Under the pieces are notes generated by a model. That model saw only the letters and a list, made by a program, of their open reading frames with translations, was not told where the DNA came from and ran no database searches. The position numbers and the translations under genes are program-made. A stretch of 16,202 nt of DNA, taken from the NCBI GenBank assembly GCA_964642795.1, contig CAZXRQ010000044.1, positions 1-16,202 of the forward strand. The letters run 5' to 3'. How positions within the stretch are numbered: the stretch's first letter is position 1; every line of letters begins with the position of its first letter. Below, piece after piece: positions 6,795 through 14,829 of the stretch. The DNA is from JAVVVD01 sp964642795 (lineage in GTDB: Bacteria > Bacillota > Clostridia > Christensenellales > CAG-138).

Positions 6795-7743
6795 CCCGCT
6801 GTTTATCGGCATAGATTCCAGCTGTTACACCACATCGGTCGCTTGCGTGGATAATCAGGGCATCGTCTGCGATAACAGGACGGTGCTCTGTGTAAATAAA
6901 GGCGAACGCGGACTTCGGCAGAGCGACGGCGTGTTTCAGCATACACGCAATTTTCCAACGCTTACGGATGCGCTGTTTAGCGCCATAGACCGAAGCAGGG
7001 TTGCATCCGTTGCTGTAAGCTGTACGCCGCGCGCGGCTGAGGATTCCTACATGCCGGTCTTTCTTGCCGGCCGTACCGTGGCTGCGGCTATCAGCGGCGC
7101 GTTGGGAGTACCGCTGTATTATACTACGCACCAGCACGGGCATGTGCGCGCGGCGCTGCATACAAACGAAGCGTTGATGAACAGGCCGTTTTTAGGTATG
7201 CATATATCCGGAGGCACGACGGAGGTGTTCCTTTGCGCGCCTTATCCGGACATAAAGCTGCTTGGAGGTTCAACAGATTTGCACGCCGGACAATTTGTGG
7301 ACAGGCTGGGAGTGCGCTTGGGGCTGCAATTCCCCAGTGGGAAGCATTTGGAGGCGCTTGCAATGAAGCACGGCGAGGACAGGATCGTGCTGCCGGTAAG
7401 CGTCAATGGCTGTGATTGCTCATTTTCCGGCGTGGAGACCAAAGCACAGCGCATGATCGACGGTGGCTGTGCGCCGGAAGACGCCGCTTATGCCGCGTAT
7501 GACTGCATGGCACGCACGTTTTATGCTATGCTTATCAATGCGGCAAAAGCGACCGGTTGCGGCGATGCGCTTCTGGCCGGCGGCGTAGCATCCAGCCCGC
7601 TTCTGCGGCAAAAGCTCCTTGAGCTTGCCGAAGGCGGCAATTTGAAACTGCAATTTGGATTGAGTGAACTGTCCTCGGACAACGCCGTAGGCGTTGCGCT
7701 TACAGGACGTGATATATATAGCAATGAAATCGGAGGAGCATGA
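6787..7743 (+). CDS. TsaD/Kae1-like (M22, ASKHA fold) paralogue
   Basis: The protein resembles TsaD/Kae1, the enzyme that transfers threonylcarbamoyl to tRNA A37, but it is probably a paralogue. It opens with LFIGIDSSCYTTSVA, the ASKHA phosphate-1 loop. It keeps both metal-ligand His positions with the family's spacing of four (H115 and H119 in THQHGH) and the late Asp (SSDNAVGVA). It also has CSFSGVETKA and LLAGGVASSPLLRQ, which match FSFSGLKT and the AGGVAAN motif of TsaD. The canonical SGGHT loop reads SGGTT here. I start at ATG 6787 (318 aa), inside nusB, because the Ile-x-Gly-Ile-Asp fold begins at once; the alternative TTG at 6745 adds residues that are nusB out of frame. Clostridia often have such a gene between nusB and xseA. 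Its substrate is unknown. Confidence 0.85.
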   Translation: MDSPLFIGIDSSCYTTSVACVDNQGIVCDNRTVLCVNKGERGLRQSDGVFQHTRNFPTLTDALFSAIDRSRVASVAVSCTPRAAEDSYMPVFLAGRTVAAAISGALGVPLYYTTHQHGHVRAALHTNEALMNRPFLGMHISGGTTEVFLCAPYPDIKLLGGSTDLHAGQFVDRLGVRLGLQFPSGKHLEALAMKHGEDRIVLPVSVNGCDCSFSGVETKAQRMIDGGCAPEDAAYAAYDCMARTFYAMLINAAKATGCGDALLAGGVASSPLLRQKLLELAEGGNLKLQFGLSELSSDNAVGVALTGRDIYSNEIGGA

Positions 7744-7746
7744 CAT

Positions 7747-8595
7747 ATGGCCTCTATAATAGACGGAAAAGCCATTGCAAAGGCCGCATGTGTTGATATT
7801 GAAAAGCGGGTGCTTGCGTTGAAGCAAGCCGGAGTTACGCCGAAGCTCGCCGTAGTTTTGGTGGGCCACGATCCCGCTTCTGAGGTATACGTCAGAAACA
7901 AATGCAAAAAAGGAGAACAGCTCGGCATTGCGGTAGATGTGCATCGCTTTGATGCAACAGCCCGAAAGGCCGAGCTTATAGAACTTATCGGGGAGCTGAA
8001 TTCCGACGTTTTGGTGCATGGTGTAATAATACAATCGCCGCTGCCAGAGCCACATGATTTTTCGGAGCTGCTTGAGCTAGTATCGCCTAACAAGGATGTT
8101 GATGGGCTGCATCCAATAAACCAAAGCTCACTGCTTACGTCCGGCTCCGGCTTCCTGGCCTGCACTCCAAAGGGTATCATGCGGTTGATAGACTCGACCG
8201 ATACCGGTATTTCGGGTAAACGCGCCGTAGTGGTCGGAAGAAGCCGTTTGGTAGGCAAGCCCACTGCATTGATGCTGCTAAACCGCAACGCGACGGTTAC
8301 CGTTTGCCATTCCAAAACTCAACAGCTCGGCCAAATAACGCGGCAGGCGGATATACTCGTATGCGCGGTAGGACATGTTAATCTCATAGGCCCGGATATG
8401 ATAAAACCAGGCGCCGTGGTCATAGACGTTGGAATGAACCGGGTTAACGACGCATGGCGCGGCGATGTGGACTTTGAGTCGGCGGAAAAGGTGGCTTCAT
8501 ACATAACACCGGTGCCGGGAGGCGTTGGCCCCATGACGGTGGCTATGCTTATGGATAATACCGTGCTGGCGGCGGAGGCGGGGTGTGAAGGCTGA
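7747..8595 (+). CDS. folD: FolD, methylenetetrahydrofolate dehydrogenase / methenyltetrahydrofolate cyclohydrolase
   Basis: FolD interconverts 5,10-methylene-, 5,10-methenyl- and 10-formyl-tetrahydrofolate in the cytoplasm. The catalytic pair is Y48 and K52 (YVRNKCKK), with the same spacing as E. coli Y52/K56. The substrate motif QSPLPEP retains the Gln. DVDGLHP, the TPKGIM loop, the NADP-binding VVGRSRLVGKP, and the terminal PVPGGVGPMTVAML follow in normal order. The length of 282 aa is typical. CGGAGGAGC upstream gives a strong ribosome site for ATG 7747, which is 3 nt after the preceding stop. The 3' end overlaps xseA. Confidence 0.96.
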   Translation: MASIIDGKAIAKAACVDIEKRVLALKQAGVTPKLAVVLVGHDPASEVYVRNKCKKGEQLGIAVDVHRFDATARKAELIELIGELNSDVLVHGVIIQSPLPEPHDFSELLELVSPNKDVDGLHPINQSSLLTSGSGFLACTPKGIMRLIDSTDTGISGKRAVVVGRSRLVGKPTALMLLNRNATVTVCHSKTQQLGQITRQADILVCAVGHVNLIGPDMIKPGAVVIDVGMNRVNDAWRGDVDFESAEKVASYITPVPGGVGPMTVAMLMDNTVLAAEAGCEG

Positions 8596-9802
8596 TCCAC
8601 AGGGTTATATTCTAACGGTATCGCAGCTGAACAGCTATACCGCGAGCGTACTGGATAATGACGCCCTTCTCAGCGCAATAAGTGTGCGCGGCGAGGTAAG
8701 CGGCTTTAAGAGGCATTCATCGGGTCATATCTATTTTTCCTTAAAGGACAGCAGCGCGCTGATACGCTGCGTGATGTTCAAACAAAACGCCTGGGGACTG
8801 GACATAGACGTCCGGGACGGTATGCAGGTTATAGCGCAGGGAAAGGCGGCTATTTACGCAAAAGACGGCCAGTATCAGTTGTATGTTTCGCATATAAAAA
8901 AAGAAGGCGAGGGAGACCTTTATAAGCGCTTTGTAATGCTTAAGACCCGTCTTGCGGCGAAGGGGCTGTTTGATGAAGCTCATAAAAAGCCGCTGCCGCT
9001 TTTGCCGCGATGCGTAGGAATAATTACATCGCCTACCGGCGCGGCTATACGCGACATACAAAATGTCATACGCCGCCGCTATCCGATGATGGATATGGCG
9101 GTATGCCCGTCCGATGTGCAGGGTGAGGGAGCCGCGGCAAAGATCGCACGCGCCATACGCAGCATGGATGCTTCGGGTATAGCTGACATACTCATTGTTG
9201 GGCGCGGAGGCGGAAGCATAGAGGATCTATGGGCGTTCAACGAGGAGGAGGTAGCCCAGGCCATATACGATTGCTACATACCGGTTATCAGCGCCGTGGG
9301 GCATGAAACGGACTTTACCATATCGGATTTTGTTGCGGATATGCGCGCGCCTACGCCCTCCGCCGCGGCGGAGTTGTGTGTGCCGGAGTACGAGGCGCTG
9401 GTGGACACTGTAGAAATGTACGCTCAAAGCCTGATACGCACAGTCAATGACCGTTTGAATTCCGAGCGGCGGCGCGTGCTCTCCTTACTTAAGAGTGCGG
9501 CAATGGAGTCGCCTCGGCATTTTGCGGATGCAAAGCGGCACACGCTGCTTGCCGCTCAGTATGCGATGCGTATGGCAGTATGCGACAGCCTGTCGGAGGC
9601 CCGGACACGTGTTGACAGCGCGGCTTCCGCCATTGACGCTATGTCGCCGGACGGTGTGCTAAAACGGGGCTATGCGCTGCTTAGAAGCGGCGATGAGTAT
9701 ATCACCAACACGGCCGCGCTGAAGGCGGCCGGCGAAGCGGAGATATATATGCGCGACGGTCATGCGCATATTAGAGTTATGGATACGGAGGAGGATACAT
9801 GA
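8585..9802 (+). CDS. xseA: Exodeoxyribonuclease VII large subunit
   Basis: XseA is the catalytic subunit of exonuclease VII, which degrades single-stranded DNA together with several XseB copies. The N-terminal OB-fold has the family start (LTVSQLNSYTASVLDND, then VRGEVSGFKRHSSGHIYFSLKD). The catalytic core contains VGIITSPTGAAIRDI, the GRGGGSIEDLWAFN motif, and the SAVGHETDFTISDFVADMRAPTPSAAAEL segment. A coiled-coil arm and a short C-terminal strand (GYALL) follow. The start is GTG 8585 inside folD, with GGAGG (8574-8578) correctly placed. The length of 405 aa is normal. Ile codons are mostly ATA (18 of 28 by hand count). The stop overlaps xseB as ATGA. Confidence 0.96.
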   Translation: MKADPQGYILTVSQLNSYTASVLDNDALLSAISVRGEVSGFKRHSSGHIYFSLKDSSALIRCVMFKQNAWGLDIDVRDGMQVIAQGKAAIYAKDGQYQLYVSHIKKEGEGDLYKRFVMLKTRLAAKGLFDEAHKKPLPLLPRCVGIITSPTGAAIRDIQNVIRRRYPMMDMAVCPSDVQGEGAAAKIARAIRSMDASGIADILIVGRGGGSIEDLWAFNEEEVAQAIYDCYIPVISAVGHETDFTISDFVADMRAPTPSAAAELCVPEYEALVDTVEMYAQSLIRTVNDRLNSERRRVLSLLKSAAMESPRHFADAKRHTLLAAQYAMRMAVCDSLSEARTRVDSAASAIDAMSPDGVLKRGYALLRSGDEYITNTAALKAAGEAEIYMRDGHAHIRVMDTEEDT

Positions 9803-10011
9803 AGGCGATAGAGGAGCTTTCTTTTGAAGCGGCGCTAAAGGAGCTTGAGGAGACGTCAGTAAAGCTGTCTGACGGTAATCTGCCGCTTGCCGATATGGTA
9901 AAGCTGTACGAGCGCGGCGACGCTTTGGCCAGACGCTGTACGGAGCTGCTGGACGCATACGAAGCGCGTATAGATATGCTTACGCCCGGCAAGGCGGAGG
10001 ATACGCAATGA
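9799..10011 (+). CDS. xseB: Exodeoxyribonuclease VII small subunit
   Basis: XseB coats the coiled-coil arm of XseA to form the exonuclease VII holoenzyme. The 70 aa protein is a helical hairpin with the family pattern: SFEAALKELEETSVKLSDG, then LPLADMVKLYERGDAL, then a final helix ending in an acidic tail. Length is typical (70-80 aa). The start overlaps the xseA stop by 4 nt and the stop overlaps the ispA start by 4 nt, so all three are likely translationally coupled. Confidence 0.94.
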   Translation: MKAIEELSFEAALKELEETSVKLSDGNLPLADMVKLYERGDALARRCTELLDAYEARIDMLTPGKAEDTQ

Positions 10012-10895
10012 GCGAGCTTTTGCAGCGTACAGAAAAATATACGGCTCTTGCTCAGGCACGGCTGGCTACCATGCTGGATGGAATTACGCCGGATGCGCTT
10101 GGCGAACCCATGCGTTACAGCGTTATCGCCGGAGGCAAGCGTTTGCGTCCATGCCTGGCTATGGCCTGCTGCGAAATGCTTAACGGGTGCTTCGATGCGG
10201 CGCTTGAGCTTGGCTGCTGTGTGGAGCTTATACACACTTATTCGCTTATTCATGACGACCTGCCCTGCATGGATAACGATGATTATCGGCGAGGCAGACC
10301 CAGCAACCATAAGGTATACGGCGAGGCGTTCGCGCTGCTTGCTGGCGACGGGCTGCTGAGTCTTGCTTTTGAGCTTATGCTGTGCGGCGCCGATAAGTAT
10401 GCAAGGCTGCCAAATTATACCAAAGCCATGCAGGCGATAGCGCGCGGCTCCGGCGTATTCGGCATGGTGGCCGGACAGGCTATGGATCTTTCGCTGGAGG
10501 GCAAGCTGACGAGTGACGCTGATACTCTTAAGCTGATGCACACCTGCAAGACCGGCGCGATAATCAAGGCCGCGCTGCTCGCAGGTGCATATACCGCAGA
10601 GCCGGATTTGAATGCGGTTGCGGCGATAACCACCTATGCCGAGGAGTTTGGTATACTGTTTCAGATAACCGACGATATATTGGACGTAACGGGTGATTTT
10701 GCCTCCATGGGCAAGACCCTTGGCAAGGACGCAGAGCATGATAAGACCACCTATGTTACGCTGTACGGGCTTGCGGAGGCACAGCGCCTGGCAAAGCGCA
10801 GCGCAGACTGTGCTGCTGCGGCGCTGGACAGCTTTGGGCAAAACGCAGAATACCTTAAACAGCTTGCGTCATATACGCTGAACAGGAGAAAATAG
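10008..10895 (+). CDS. ispA: Polyprenyl synthetase, probably farnesyl diphosphate synthase
   Basis: The enzyme condenses isopentenyl diphosphate with allylic diphosphates, supplying isoprenoid precursors for cell-wall carriers and quinones. The first aspartate-rich motif is D83, D84 and D89 (HDDLPCMD), of the DDxxxxD bacterial type. The second is D222, D223 and D226 (TDDILD). GGKRLRP (about 43-49) and a GQAMD motif are present. Tyr at the fifth position before the first motif favours C15 product length; this is inferred from family rules. The 295 aa length fits. No dxs gene follows, unlike Bacillus and many Clostridia; tlyA begins 1 nt after the stop. Confidence 0.93.
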   Translation: MSELLQRTEKYTALAQARLATMLDGITPDALGEPMRYSVIAGGKRLRPCLAMACCEMLNGCFDAALELGCCVELIHTYSLIHDDLPCMDNDDYRRGRPSNHKVYGEAFALLAGDGLLSLAFELMLCGADKYARLPNYTKAMQAIARGSGVFGMVAGQAMDLSLEGKLTSDADTLKLMHTCKTGAIIKAALLAGAYTAEPDLNAVAAITTYAEEFGILFQITDDILDVTGDFASMGKTLGKDAEHDKTTYVTLYGLAEAQRLAKRSADCAAAALDSFGQNAEYLKQLASYTLNRRK

Positions 10896-10896
10896 C

Positions 10897-11712
10897 TTGA
10901 AAGGCACACGCGCGGACATACGGCTTGTTGAGCTGGGACTTGTATCTACACGCGAAAGAGCGCGTTCGCTCATAATGAGCGGCGTGGTCTTCTTTAGCAA
11001 CGGTTTGCGCGTAGAGAAGCCGGGACAGAATCTGCCCGAAGACGCTGTTATAATAGTAAAAGAGGATCCTAATCCTTTCGTAAGCCGCGGTGGATTAAAG
11101 CTGGAAAAGGCGGTGTCTTCGTTTTCCATACAGTTAGACGGTGTGATAGCGGCAGATGTAGGAGCCTCCACGGGCGGTTTTACAGACTGTATGCTAAAGC
11201 ATGGCGCAAAGCATGTATATGCAATAGACGTGGGCTACGGGCAGCTCGACTGGATGCTTAGAAACGATTTGCGCGTATCCGTGATGGAACGCACTAACGC
11301 CCGCAATATGTCGCCGGAATGGTTCGATGCTCCGCTTGATTTTGCCGCTACGGACGTATCGTTTATATCGCTTAAGCTGATATTGCCCGGCATGTTCAAC
11401 TGCCTTAAGGCCGGCGGCACGGCGGTGGCGCTGGTAAAGCCGCAGTTTGAGGCGGGAAGGGACAAGGTTGGTAAACACGGCGTAGTCCGGGATGCATCGG
11501 TACATATGCAGGTGCTGTTTGAAACGGCTGTGTTTGCGCAGCGCACTGGTTTTTCACTGCTCGGCATGGACTATTCGCCTATTACAGGCCCTAAAGGAAA
11601 CATCGAGTTCCTGCTTGTGCTGAATAAGGGAGGCGAAACGCTTGCGGAGACTGAGCTAAATGACGCTGCCGAAGAAGTGGTCACTGCGGCGCATTCAAGC
11701 CTGGCTGTATAG
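10897..11712 (+). CDS. tlyA: TlyA family rRNA 2'-O-methyltransferase (S4 + FtsJ-like domains)
   Basis: TlyA proteins (YqxC in Bacillus) methylate rRNA 2'-hydroxyls; the older name 'hemolysin' is misleading. An S4 RNA-binding domain occupies about residues 1-62 (DIRLVELGLVSTRERARSLI, with VFFSNG after it). A linker with FVSRGGLKLEKA follows, then the Rossmann methyltransferase domain with the SAM loop DVGASTGGFTD at residues 87-97. The acidic YAIDVG strand, the DVSFISL catalytic region and the LVKPQFE strand come next. The start is TTG 10897, 1 nt after the ispA stop and preceded by an AGGAG inside ispA. The 271 aa length is normal. Confidence 0.93.
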   Translation: MKGTRADIRLVELGLVSTRERARSLIMSGVVFFSNGLRVEKPGQNLPEDAVIIVKEDPNPFVSRGGLKLEKAVSSFSIQLDGVIAADVGASTGGFTDCMLKHGAKHVYAIDVGYGQLDWMLRNDLRVSVMERTNARNMSPEWFDAPLDFAATDVSFISLKLILPGMFNCLKAGGTAVALVKPQFEAGRDKVGKHGVVRDASVHMQVLFETAVFAQRTGFSLLGMDYSPITGPKGNIEFLLVLNKGGETLAETELNDAAEEVVTAAHSSLAV

Positions 11713-11752
11713 ACGTTATCAGAAATAAGCTATAATATATTGTGAATAGTAC

Positions 11753-11782
11753 TTGAAATGCGAATATACAGTATACTATAAT
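11753..11782 (+). promoter_or_regulatory. Sigma-A type promoter for nadK-argR-recN
   Basis: TTGAAA (11753-11758, 5/6) and a perfect TATAAT (11777-11782) are spaced 18 bp, ahead of a leader of about 20 nt and the nadK ribosome site (AGGAGA, 11800-11805). A second TATAAT at 11731-11736 has only a poor -35. The promoter sits in the 98-nt gap after tlyA. An 8-nt direct repeat (TGTGAATA at 11741, TGCGAATA at 11759) flanks the -35. Confidence 0.7.
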
Positions 11783-11810
11783 ATTTATACACGAATCGCA
11801 GGAGAGCTTT

Positions 11811-12626
11811 ATGCACGATAAATGTATCGGTCTGTTTACCAACCCAACCAAACCCGAAATACTCGACAAGGTTAAAAGTGCCTGCCAAGCACTCACCGAT
11901 GCAGGCTATCGATGCTCTGTCCATGCCAGCATGAGCGACGCATTTCCGCTTGCCGCTACTTATGAGGCTCAACGGCCGGACTGCATAGTTGCCTTTGGCG
12001 GCGACGGTACGATACTGCGTGCATCCAAAGAATCCGTATGCTATGACGCGCCCATACTCGGCGTAAACCTGGGCCGCGTTGGCTTTTTGAGCGAAGTGCC
12101 GATAGACGGGCTTTGTGCGGCGTTGGATAGATACATTCGCGGCGAATACGAGCTGGACGAGCACATGATGCTCACATACAGTATCAATGGCATTGACGCT
12201 TACGATTGCCTTAACGATATACTTCTGTACAAAAAAACCTTCTCCGGAGTTGCGGAGATATGCGTCAACGTTGGCGGCGTGGATGCCGGCAAGGTTTTTT
12301 GCGACGGATTGATAATCAGTACTCCCACCGGAGCCACAGGCTATTCGATATCCGCCGGAGGCCCCGTTATCGCGGACGGACTGAATGCTGCAATTATCAC
12401 GCCGATATGTCCGCATACGCTGTGCTTTAGGCCTATAATCGCAGCGGCGGACACGGTTTTGACTTTTTCTCTGCCAAGCGGCGGACTGGTGGCTGCGGAC
12501 GGCATGTTTATATCCGAGGTTAGCGCAGCCGATGTGATCACCGTGAGAAAAAGCGAAAAAAGAGTGTTATTCATTCGCATGAGCGATAGAAACCTATATA
12601 AGCTTATCAAGAACCGGCTGGCGTGA
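11811..12626 (+). CDS. nadK: NAD kinase
   Basis: NadK phosphorylates NAD to NADP, using ATP or polyphosphate. The GGDGT motif has its catalytic Asp at D65 (AFGGDGTILRASK). VNLGRVGFLSEV follows, then the NE/D-type segment (LNDILL) and TPTGATGYSISAGGPVI, all in the usual order. The 271 aa length is normal. It starts under its own promoter with a good ribosome site. In Clostridia nadK commonly lies between tlyA and argR; in Bacillus it does not, so this order supports a clostridial origin. Confidence 0.95.
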   Translation: MHDKCIGLFTNPTKPEILDKVKSACQALTDAGYRCSVHASMSDAFPLAATYEAQRPDCIVAFGGDGTILRASKESVCYDAPILGVNLGRVGFLSEVPIDGLCAALDRYIRGEYELDEHMMLTYSINGIDAYDCLNDILLYKKTFSGVAEICVNVGGVDAGKVFCDGLIISTPTGATGYSISAGGPVIADGLNAAIITPICPHTLCFRPIIAAADTVLTFSLPSGGLVAADGMFISEVSAADVITVRKSEKRVLFIRMSDRNLYKLIKNRLA

Positions 12627-12639
12627 AAGGAGAATCATT

Positions 12640-13095
12640 ATGAAAGCTATAAGGCACTCTGCTATACTTGAGCTTATCAATGCGCATAACATCGAAACAC
12701 AGGAAGAGCTTGCACAAAGGCTTAAAGATAGGGGTATGGTCGTAACACAGGCCACCATCTCGCGCGATATAAAGGAGCTTAGGCTTATCAAGGTGCTTGC
12801 GGAGAATGGGCGATATAAATACGCTACCGCTGATAAGGCGGAGCTTGGTCTCCGGGATAAATTCCGCAGGATATTCTCCCAGTCGGTATTATCCATAACG
12901 TATACCGGCAACCTCATAGTTATCAAAACGCTCTCGGGCTCTGCAAGCGCCGCTACCGAGGCGATAGATTCCTTCCGTTGGAGTGAAATAGCCGGCACTA
13001 TTGCCGGTAACAATACAATTTTTGTTGCCATTAAGGATTCCAAGGCCGCGCCAGATTTGGTAAAGCGGCTATACGCTATGATGGAGCAGGGGTGA
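12640..13095 (+). CDS. argR: ArgR/AhrC arginine repressor family protein with altered ligand site
   Basis: ArgR represses arginine biosynthesis and activates catabolism when arginine drives hexamer DNA binding. The N-terminal winged helix (about residues 1-70) is intact: HSAILELINAHNIETQEEL, then the recognition helix QATISRDIKELRL. The C-terminal oligomerisation domain carries the GTIAG turn, but the following pair is N124-N125, where the arginine-binding proteins have Asp-Asp (GTIAGDDT). The codons are AAC (13009-13011) and AAT (13012-13014), each one G-to-A step from Asp. Length (151 aa) is normal. AAGGAG at 12627-12632 is the ribosome site. The family call is firm; arginine response is uncertain. 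Confidence 0.93.
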   Translation: MKAIRHSAILELINAHNIETQEELAQRLKDRGMVVTQATISRDIKELRLIKVLAENGRYKYATADKAELGLRDKFRRIFSQSVLSITYTGNLIVIKTLSGSASAATEAIDSFRWSEIAGTIAGNNTIFVAIKDSKAAPDLVKRLYAMMEQG

Positions 13096-13099
13096 CGGT

Positions 13100-14791
13100 A
13101 TGCTTTTGCGTCTGTTCATACGGGACGTAGCGATAATCGACGAGCTGGAGATTGAGTTCGGCGACGGGTTTAACGTACTTACCGGAGAGACCGGCGCCGG
13201 TAAATCAATAATTATCGACGCTGTAAACCTTATACTTGGCGAACGTGCCAGCAAGGAGCTTATCAAGCACGACGCAGACAAGGCCGTGGTGGAAGCAGTA
13301 TTCAACGTTGCCGCCTGCACGACCGTTAAGCGCGTACTTGCAGATATGGGAATGCCCGAGGACGACGAGCTTATCCTCTCGCGCGAGCTGTACGCCGCGG
13401 GCAAGAATATATGCCGTGTCAATGGTACGTTGGTCACCCTTACCATGCTGCGACAACTTACGGATACCCTTGTGGATGTACACGGGCAGCATGAGCATCA
13501 GTCGCTTATAACCCCTAACCGGCACATGGCTTTTTTGGATGCGTTTGCACACGACAGCATCGCTGGCCCGAAGGCACGCGTCAGCCAGCTTTATAGCGAG
13601 TATCGCTCCATACGCAGCGAGCAGCTCTCGGGCTTCGGCTCGGAGGAGGAGCGCGCTCGCGAGATGGACATACTTGCCTTCCAGATTAATGAGATAGAAG
13701 CGGCAAAGCTGGACTCAGGAGAGGAGCAGCGGCTGCTCGATGAACGCAAGCTGTTGACGAACGCCGAACGCATAATGCTCGCTCTGGAAAACGCATACGA
13801 GGCGCTAAACGGTGAAAACGGAGCGTTGACAGGGCTGGATGCGGCGCGGCAGCAGCTTGGCGGCATCGCTTCGATAGGCGAGGAATACGACGCGCTGCAT
13901 CAACGTTTGGGCGATGCATTTTACTCACTGGACGATATTGCCATTTCGCTGCGCGACAGCAAGACGGGCTTTGAATTTGATCCTGACAGGCTAAATGCCA
14001 TAGAGGAGCGGTTGGAGCTTATCAGCGGACTAAAACGCAAATATGGCAGCGATATACCCGCTGTGCTTACCTTCCTGGTAAAGGCTCAGGAGCGCTTGTA
14101 TTCGTTGCAAAACGCGGATAGGCGTGAAGCCGAGCTTGCGGCGAGACTTGGCGAATGCTCGGCACGATACGCCGCCGCCGCCGCCGAGCTTACCGCGCTC
14201 AGACACAGCGCGGCAGAAGCGCTGTCAAAAAGGCTGCTCGCCGAGCTTTCGGATCTTGGCTTGGATAAAGCGCGATTCGACGTGCGCTTTGACGATGCGC
14301 CGCAAGCGTATTCGGTTTGCGGCGTAGATAAACTCGAGTTTATGCTGAGCACCAACCCGGGCGAACCCCTAAAGCCTCTGTCAAAGGTGGCATCGGGCGG
14401 TGAGCTAAGCCGTATAATGCTTGCCTTCAAGGCCATATTTGCAGCACAGGACGAGATAGGAACACTTATATTCGATGAGATAGACGTAGGCATAAGCGGC
14501 CGTGTGGCGGGCGTAGTCGGGGAAAAGATGGTACGTATTGCGGATACGCACCAGGTAATATGTATAACGCATCTGCCTCAGATAGCCGCGCTTGCGGACC
14601 GGCATTTTATTGTAGAAAAGCAGGACGACGGAGTCACCACGCGTACCAGCGCGCATATGCTGGACCACGAGGGCCGCTGCCGCTGCATAGCGCTTATGAT
14701 GGACGGTAATCCGGAATCCGATACGGCATACAAGCACGCCTGCGAGCTCATTGGTTCCTCAGAAGCCGAGAAGCTGCGCCGCAGAGCATAA
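13100..14791 (+). CDS. recN: DNA repair protein RecN
   Basis: RecN is an SMC-like ATPase acting early at double-strand breaks. The N-terminal half has Walker A (GETGAGKS, K35) and VDVHGQHEHQSL. A central coiled coil runs from about residue 150 to 390 with the ISGLKRKYG hinge region. The C-terminal half has the ABC signature SGGELS (S432-S437), Walker B LIFDEID (D459, E460), the GISGRVAGVVGEKM segment, and the switch His at H491 (THLPQIA). The 563 aa length is close to the Bacillus protein. It starts 4 nt after argR stops, preceded by CAGGGGTG. I see no LexA-type box immediately upstream; expression is probably from the nadK promoter. Confidence 0.96.
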   Translation: MLLRLFIRDVAIIDELEIEFGDGFNVLTGETGAGKSIIIDAVNLILGERASKELIKHDADKAVVEAVFNVAACTTVKRVLADMGMPEDDELILSRELYAAGKNICRVNGTLVTLTMLRQLTDTLVDVHGQHEHQSLITPNRHMAFLDAFAHDSIAGPKARVSQLYSEYRSIRSEQLSGFGSEEERAREMDILAFQINEIEAAKLDSGEEQRLLDERKLLTNAERIMLALENAYEALNGENGALTGLDAARQQLGGIASIGEEYDALHQRLGDAFYSLDDIAISLRDSKTGFEFDPDRLNAIEERLELISGLKRKYGSDIPAVLTFLVKAQERLYSLQNADRREAELAARLGECSARYAAAAAELTALRHSAAEALSKRLLAELSDLGLDKARFDVRFDDAPQAYSVCGVDKLEFMLSTNPGEPLKPLSKVASGGELSRIMLAFKAIFAAQDEIGTLIFDEIDVGISGRVAGVVGEKMVRIADTHQVICITHLPQIAALADRHFIVEKQDDGVTTRTSAHMLDHEGRCRCIALMMDGNPESDTAYKHACELIGSSEAEKLRRRA

Positions 14792-14829
14792 AAACTGACT
14801 GCCGCTGAATAGCGATCGACATTTTATCA

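Noticed and set aside
9777..10841. Long minus-strand open frame (354 codons) opposite xseB and ispA
   Set aside because: It is antisense to two well-recognised genes, has no recognisable domain and is rich in Arg/Ala/Cys as expected of a shadow frame.
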